From the NCBI RefSeq assembly GCF_001298715.1, contig NZ_CDSC02000381.1, forward strand, positions 1-10,188: a DNA stretch of 10,188 nucleotides. The letters are read 5' to 3'. The notes under the pieces were generated by a model. The model was not told the DNA's origin. It was given only the letters and a program-made list of their open reading frames with translations, and searched no databases. This document shows, piece by piece, positions 7,232-10,188 of this stretch. Numbering within the stretch: position 1 is the stretch's first letter; every line of letters starts with the position of its first letter. The position numbers were made by a program, and so were the translations under genes. Source of the DNA: Bathymodiolus azoricus thioautotrophic gill symbiont. GTDB lineage: Bacteria > Pseudomonadota > Gammaproteobacteria > PS1 > Pseudothioglobaceae.

Positions 7232-7854
7232 AGAAGAAAGACGCACTTGTTGGTTATTATTTTAATAACAATTTGATGCATTCTATCAAAGGTGATAAAA
7301 GCCTGCGTGAGAGTGTTTATAATCGTGAGCGAGCGTTTAACAGTGTGGATGAAAATCTGGAGCAACTCTCACAAGTTTGGTTAGATTTATTACTTGATAC
7401 AGGCGTTTATCGCTTGGTCATTGGGCTTAATAATGCTGAGGTGCGTGTGTCAAGTGTGTTTGACCCATTTAATACCGAAGTGCATTTGGCAGATGATTTG
7501 CTTAATTCTGATTATGTGGATTTTCATTTCAACAAAATCCCTTTAAAGAAAAAAAGTCAATTGATTAAACGCATTTATAAGATGCTTGAAAATGATGAAG
7601 TGTTTGGTATGCTTTCTTTGCAGTGGCAGCAATCTTTGCATGAGCGTAATCAAAGTATGCAAAAATTAACCAATATTAATGATCTGCGTTTTATTTTAAA
7701 AAATCTTAGCAAGTTGCGACATCTTGAGGGTTATTATTTGCGTTCAGTGACTATTAATTTGTTTAATTCAACGGTGTCAATGTCGTTTAATTGTGATGGC
7801 ACTCAGATTATGTCACACAAGAAGTTTAAAGAATTTATTGAGGAATATATATGA
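7228..7854 (+). CDS. Unknown 208-residue protein between truB and purD
   Basis: I do not recognise this protein. It is a soluble-looking, charged alpha/beta protein without signal peptide or membrane segment. It starts MKKKDALVGYY and has a hydrophobic stretch VWLDLLLDTGVYRLVIGL (about 50-67), a Lys-rich middle (PLKKKSQLIKRIYKML, about 104-119) and a C-terminal part rich in beta-type residues. Reality as a gene is well supported: its ATG overlaps the truB stop as ATGA, and its TGA overlaps the purD ATG in the same way. All three would therefore be translationally coupled. No Shine-Dalgarno precedes its own start. It occupies the place where rpsO normally follows truB, but it is much longer than S15 (about 89 residues) and does not resemble it. 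Confidence 0.85.
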   Translation: MKKKDALVGYYFNNNLMHSIKGDKSLRESVYNRERAFNSVDENLEQLSQVWLDLLLDTGVYRLVIGLNNAEVRVSSVFDPFNTEVHLADDLLNSDYVDFHFNKIPLKKKSQLIKRIYKMLENDEVFGMLSLQWQQSLHERNQSMQKLTNINDLRFILKNLSKLRHLEGYYLRSVTINLFNSTVSMSFNCDGTQIMSHKKFKEFIEEYI

Positions 7855-9116
7855 AAGTATTGGTAATTGGTAGTGGCGGTCGTGAGCATGCATTGGCTTG
7901 GCAGTGTGCTAAATTTGACAGCGTTGAAGAAGTGTTTGTTGCACCGGGTAATGCGGGTACAGAATTAGAAGACAAGCTTACAAATGTTGATATTGGCGTC
8001 CAAGACATCAGTGCGCTGATTGATTTTGCCAAGAGTAACAATATTGATATTACCATCGTAGGCCCTGAAGCGCCACTCGTGATGGGTGTAGTGGATGCAT
8101 TTCAAACGCAGTGCTTGAGCGTGTTTGGCCCAACTCAGGCAGCGTCACAATTGGAAGGTTCAAAGGCATTTTGTAAGGACTTTCTTGACAGAAATAATAT
8201 TCCAACCGCCTTTTATGGTGTTTTTACCGAAGTAGACCTGGCAGTAGAATATGTCAAGGAAAAAGGTGTACCGATTGTGATTAAAGCCGATGGTTTGGCC
8301 GCAGGCAAGGGTGTGATTATTGCTAATACTCAACAAGAAGCAACCGATGCTATTCATGATATGCTTGAAGGCAATCGTTTTGGCAAAGCAGGCTCGCGTG
8401 TGGTGGTTGAAGAGTTTTTGAGTGGAGAGGAAGCCAGCTTTATTGTGATGGTTGACGGTAAAAATATTTTGCCAATGGCAACTTCACAAGATCACAAAGC
8501 CAGAGACAATGGCGACAAAGGTCCAAATACAGGCGGTATGGGTGCTTATTCGCCAGCACCGATTGTGACGGATGAAATTTTTCAAGATGTAATGGACAGC
8601 GTCATTCGTCCAACAGTAGAGGGTATGGCAGCTGAAGGTAATACTTACACTGGATTTCTATACGCAGGCTTGATGATTAACAGCAATGGCAAATCCAAAG
8701 TATTGGAATATAATTGTCGTTTTGGTGACCCAGAAACGCAACCAATTATGATGCGCCTTAAATCCAATTTGGCGCAATTATGTTTATTAGCCACACAACA
8801 AAAATTAGACCAAGCGAATATTGAATGGGACGCTCGTTCAGCAATGGGCGTGGTTTTGGCAGCAAATGGTTACCCAGATGCCCACCCTTCAAATGAGATA
8901 ATTGGCTTACCAGTAGACAATGAATCAGCAAAAGTATTTCATGCGGGCACTAAGAGCGATGGTGATAATGTTGTTTCAAGCGGTGGGCGCGTGTTGTGTG
9001 CCACCGCACTTGGTGCAAACACCAAAGATGCGCAGGCAAATGCTTATGCATTACTAAAAGAAATTAATTGGCCAAGCGCCTATTACCGCACAGATATTGG
9101 TTTCAAAGCAATTTGA
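7851..9116 (+). CDS. purD: Phosphoribosylamine--glycine ligase (GARS)
   Basis: PurD joins glycine to 5-phosphoribosylamine using ATP, the second step of de novo purine synthesis. The 421 residues match the usual monofunctional bacterial length. Motifs are VIGSGGREHAL (5-15), GPEAPL (71-76), the ATP-grasp lysine loop KADGLAAGKGV (145-155), GPNTGGMGAYSP (224-235) and the metal/ATP segment EYNCRFGDPETQ (286-297). The C-terminal domain ends in YYRTDIGFKAI. AGGA (7841-7844), inside the end of the preceding gene, serves the ATG at 7851, and the start overlaps that gene's stop as ATGA. It ends the operon as far as seen; no strong terminator follows. Finding purD at the end of a truB operon is unusual. 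Confidence 0.98.
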   Translation: MKVLVIGSGGREHALAWQCAKFDSVEEVFVAPGNAGTELEDKLTNVDIGVQDISALIDFAKSNNIDITIVGPEAPLVMGVVDAFQTQCLSVFGPTQAASQLEGSKAFCKDFLDRNNIPTAFYGVFTEVDLAVEYVKEKGVPIVIKADGLAAGKGVIIANTQQEATDAIHDMLEGNRFGKAGSRVVVEEFLSGEEASFIVMVDGKNILPMATSQDHKARDNGDKGPNTGGMGAYSPAPIVTDEIFQDVMDSVIRPTVEGMAAEGNTYTGFLYAGLMINSNGKSKVLEYNCRFGDPETQPIMMRLKSNLAQLCLLATQQKLDQANIEWDARSAMGVVLAANGYPDAHPSNEIIGLPVDNESAKVFHAGTKSDGDNVVSSGGRVLCATALGANTKDAQANAYALLKEINWPSAYYRTDIGFKAI

Positions 9117-9121
9117 CAGAT

Positions 9122-9141
9122 TTTTTAAGTTGAGTTAAAAA
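9122..9141. repeat. A/T-only inverted repeat after purD
   Basis: TTTTTAA (9122-9128) and TTAAAAA (9135-9141) are perfect inverted copies around a 6-base loop, five bases after the purD stop. A stem without G-C pairs and without a following T tract is a poor terminator on the plus strand, but nothing better is present to end the purD transcript. Confidence 0.25.
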
Positions 9142-9143
9142 CC

Positions 9144-9273
9144 GATAGTTCGAAATAATATATACTTATATTTACACTAACTATCAGTATAAAAAGTTCA
9201 ATAATCCCTGTTTAATCAATGATAAGTGTCATTACAAATAATTAACTATCGATTTTTTAAAAGTTGATAGTTA
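9144..9273. promoter_or_regulatory. Four-copy operator candidate, GATAGTT/AACTATC
   Basis: The same heptamer occurs four times in 130 bases: GATAGTT at 9144-9150, AACTATC at 9179-9185, AACTATC at 9244-9250 and GATAGTT at 9266-9272. The last three are also followed or preceded so as to read TAACTATC or GATAGTTA (9178-9185, 9243-9250, 9266-9273). The last two copies form a perfect 8-base inverted repeat with a 15-base gap across the -35 and spacer of the Fic promoter. The first two form a wider inverted pair with a 28-base gap. This looks like binding sites for a repressor controlling the Fic gene, possibly the gene's own product or a neighbour. Confidence 0.6.
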
Positions 9274-9283
9274 GTGTTATAAT
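9256..9283 (+). promoter_or_regulatory. Extended -10 promoter of the Fic gene
   Basis: TGT followed by TATAAT (9275-9283) is a complete extended -10 element with a perfect -10 box. The -35 region is poor (TTTAAA at 9256-9261, 4 of 6, 16-base spacing), as is usual for extended -10 promoters. The operator repeat 9243-9273 covers the -35 region and spacer. Transcription would start near 9290, leaving a leader of only about 22 bases with no Shine-Dalgarno before the ATG at 9312. Confidence 0.65.
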
Positions 9284-9311
9284 ATGCTTTTATTTCAAAT
9301 AATTGCTTATT

Positions 9312-10188
9312 ATGAAAATTGTAGCACCACCTAGATTGCCAGCTACAGAAGAGTTGCTTAAATTGGTCGTTGAGAAGGTCCAATCCGGCATGATGCCAGC
9401 TACAGTCGATGAAAAAAGGCGTTATTTGCACTGGGATAAAATTAGACACTTAAAAACCCCTGATAAATTTGATAGTATTGAACAGTATTGGCATTTTTTG
9501 AAATTTTCTCGCAGAGGGCAACAAAAGTTATTGCCTTTTACTGAAGAGTTTTCTTATATTTTGACAGATGATATTCAAAAGAATATCCACGAAATAGACA
9601 CCCAGATGCGCGGTTCTATCGAAGCCGAAAACATTGGAAAAGATAAGAAGAAATATATCATTCGTTCATTGATGGATGAGGCAATTAGCTCGTCTCAACT
9701 TGAGGGGGCAGCAACCACTAGAAAGGTTGCGCGTGATATGTTGAGGCACAATAAAGAGCCTGAGGATTATTCGCAACGCATGATTTATAACAACTATCAA
9801 GCGATTAATTTCATTGATAAATACAAGCACGATGATTTAACACCCGAGTTAATACTAGAATTGCATAAAATTGTTACTGATAACACCATAGACAATCCTG
9901 ATGATGAAGGTAGGTTTAGGCGAGATGATGATATTAATGTGGTTGACAATCTCACAGGTAATGTCTTGCACAGCCCCCCAGAACACCAATCATTGCCCGA
10001 TAGAATGAAGGTTCTGTGTGATTTCGCCAATGGCAATATGCTGAATTCTTTTGTTCATCCCATTATCAGAGCGATTATTGTGCATTTTGCTTTGGCGTAT
10101 GACCACCCTTTTGTCGATGGCAATGGACGCACCGCACGCGCTTTGTTTTACTGGGTGGCACTAAAAAACAATTATTGGCTATTTCAAT
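9312..10188 (+). CDS. Fic-domain protein, probable self-inhibited AMP-transferase (3' end outside window)
   Basis: The frame is open from the ATG at 9312 through the right edge, 292 codons without a stop, so the gene is cut by the window. The active-site motif HPFVDGNGRTAR (265-276) is the complete Fic signature HPFxDGNGRxxR, with catalytic His265. Upstream, SSQLEG (127-132) fits the inhibitory motif (S/T)xxxE(G/N), with Glu131 as the residue expected to block ATP binding. This places it in the class of Fic proteins with the inhibitory helix N-terminal in the same chain. Such enzymes usually transfer AMP from ATP to a target protein; the target cannot be told here. The N-terminal 120 residues (Trp-containing, with LKFSRRGQQKLLPF near 62-75) resemble a Fic N-terminal domain. 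Many relatives end in a winged-helix domain, but that part is not visible. An in-frame stop at 9300-9302 limits the start to ATG 9312 or TTG 9303. Confidence 0.93.
   Translation, partial: MKIVAPPRLPATEELLKLVVEKVQSGMMPATVDEKRRYLHWDKIRHLKTPDKFDSIEQYWHFLKFSRRGQQKLLPFTEEFSYILTDDIQKNIHEIDTQMRGSIEAENIGKDKKKYIIRSLMDEAISSSQLEGAATTRKVARDMLRHNKEPEDYSQRMIYNNYQAINFIDKYKHDDLTPELILELHKIVTDNTIDNPDDEGRFRRDDDINVVDNLTGNVLHSPPEHQSLPDRMKVLCDFANGNMLNSFVHPIIRAIIVHFALAYDHPFVDGNGRTARALFYWVALKNNYWLFQ

Noticed and set aside
9218..9233. Imperfect palindrome AATGA...TCATT in the Fic upstream region
   Set aside because: The arms are only five bases and such sequences are expected often in AT-rich spacer; it has no clear position relative to the promoter.
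9246..9449. Minus-strand frame of 67 codons across the Fic promoter and start
   Set aside because: It overlaps the operator repeats and the start of the Fic gene, has no recognisable content, and is best explained by low-complexity A/T sequence.

Overview
This window is an AT-rich stretch of a bacterial chromosome. Its core is the translation/transcription operon tRNA-fMet, rimP, nusA, infB, rbfA, truB. That gene order, with the initiator tRNA in front of rimP, is typical of Gammaproteobacteria. The protein sequences look gammaproteobacterial: a NusA of 491 residues with both C-terminal acidic repeats, and a bacterial-type IF2. The AT-richness would suit a reduced or marine lineage such as the SUP05/Thioglobus sulfur oxidisers. 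That placement is my inference, not something the window proves.

Layout. Bases 1-335 hold no convincing gene; they contain a weak terminator-like hairpin and then a good promoter (TAGACA-N17-TAAAAT). The initiator tRNA (336-412) is followed at once by a strong intrinsic terminator (424-447). Then come rimP (468-929), nusA (951-2426), infB (2472-4886) and rbfA (4902-5240). I see no separate promoter before rimP, so the mRNA probably arises by read-through of that terminator, which would make it an attenuation point. Between rbfA and truB, normally close neighbours, lies about 1.1 kb that does not belong to the conserved operon. It holds an orphan Shine-Dalgarno with a 7-codon reading frame, a consensus -10 box, a hairpin over a start codon, a small unknown protein, and a larger unknown protein with a coiled coil and one membrane segment. 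The larger gene overlaps truB, which starts with TTG. truB (6329-7231), an unknown 208-residue protein (7228-7854) and purD (7851-9116) are then joined by ATGA stop/start overlaps. rpsO and pnp, the usual genes after truB, are not there.

After purD is a 195-base intergenic region with four copies of the heptamer GATAGTT/AACTATC. Two of them form a perfect 8-bp inverted repeat across an extended -10 promoter. This promoter drives a gene that runs off the right edge (9312 onward). It encodes a Fic-domain protein with the complete HPFxDGNGRxxR active-site motif and an N-terminal self-inhibitory (S/T)xxxEG motif, so it is most likely an AMP-transferase of the self-inhibited class.

How the parts relate. 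The tRNA, RimP (30S maturation), NusA (elongation/termination factor), IF2 (initiator tRNA delivery), RbfA (30S maturation) and TruB (psi55 of tRNA) all serve initiation, ribosome assembly or RNA synthesis. PurD is purine biosynthesis placed downstream. The two places most worth attention are the rbfA-truB insert, with its two unknown proteins, and the multi-site operator in front of the Fic gene.
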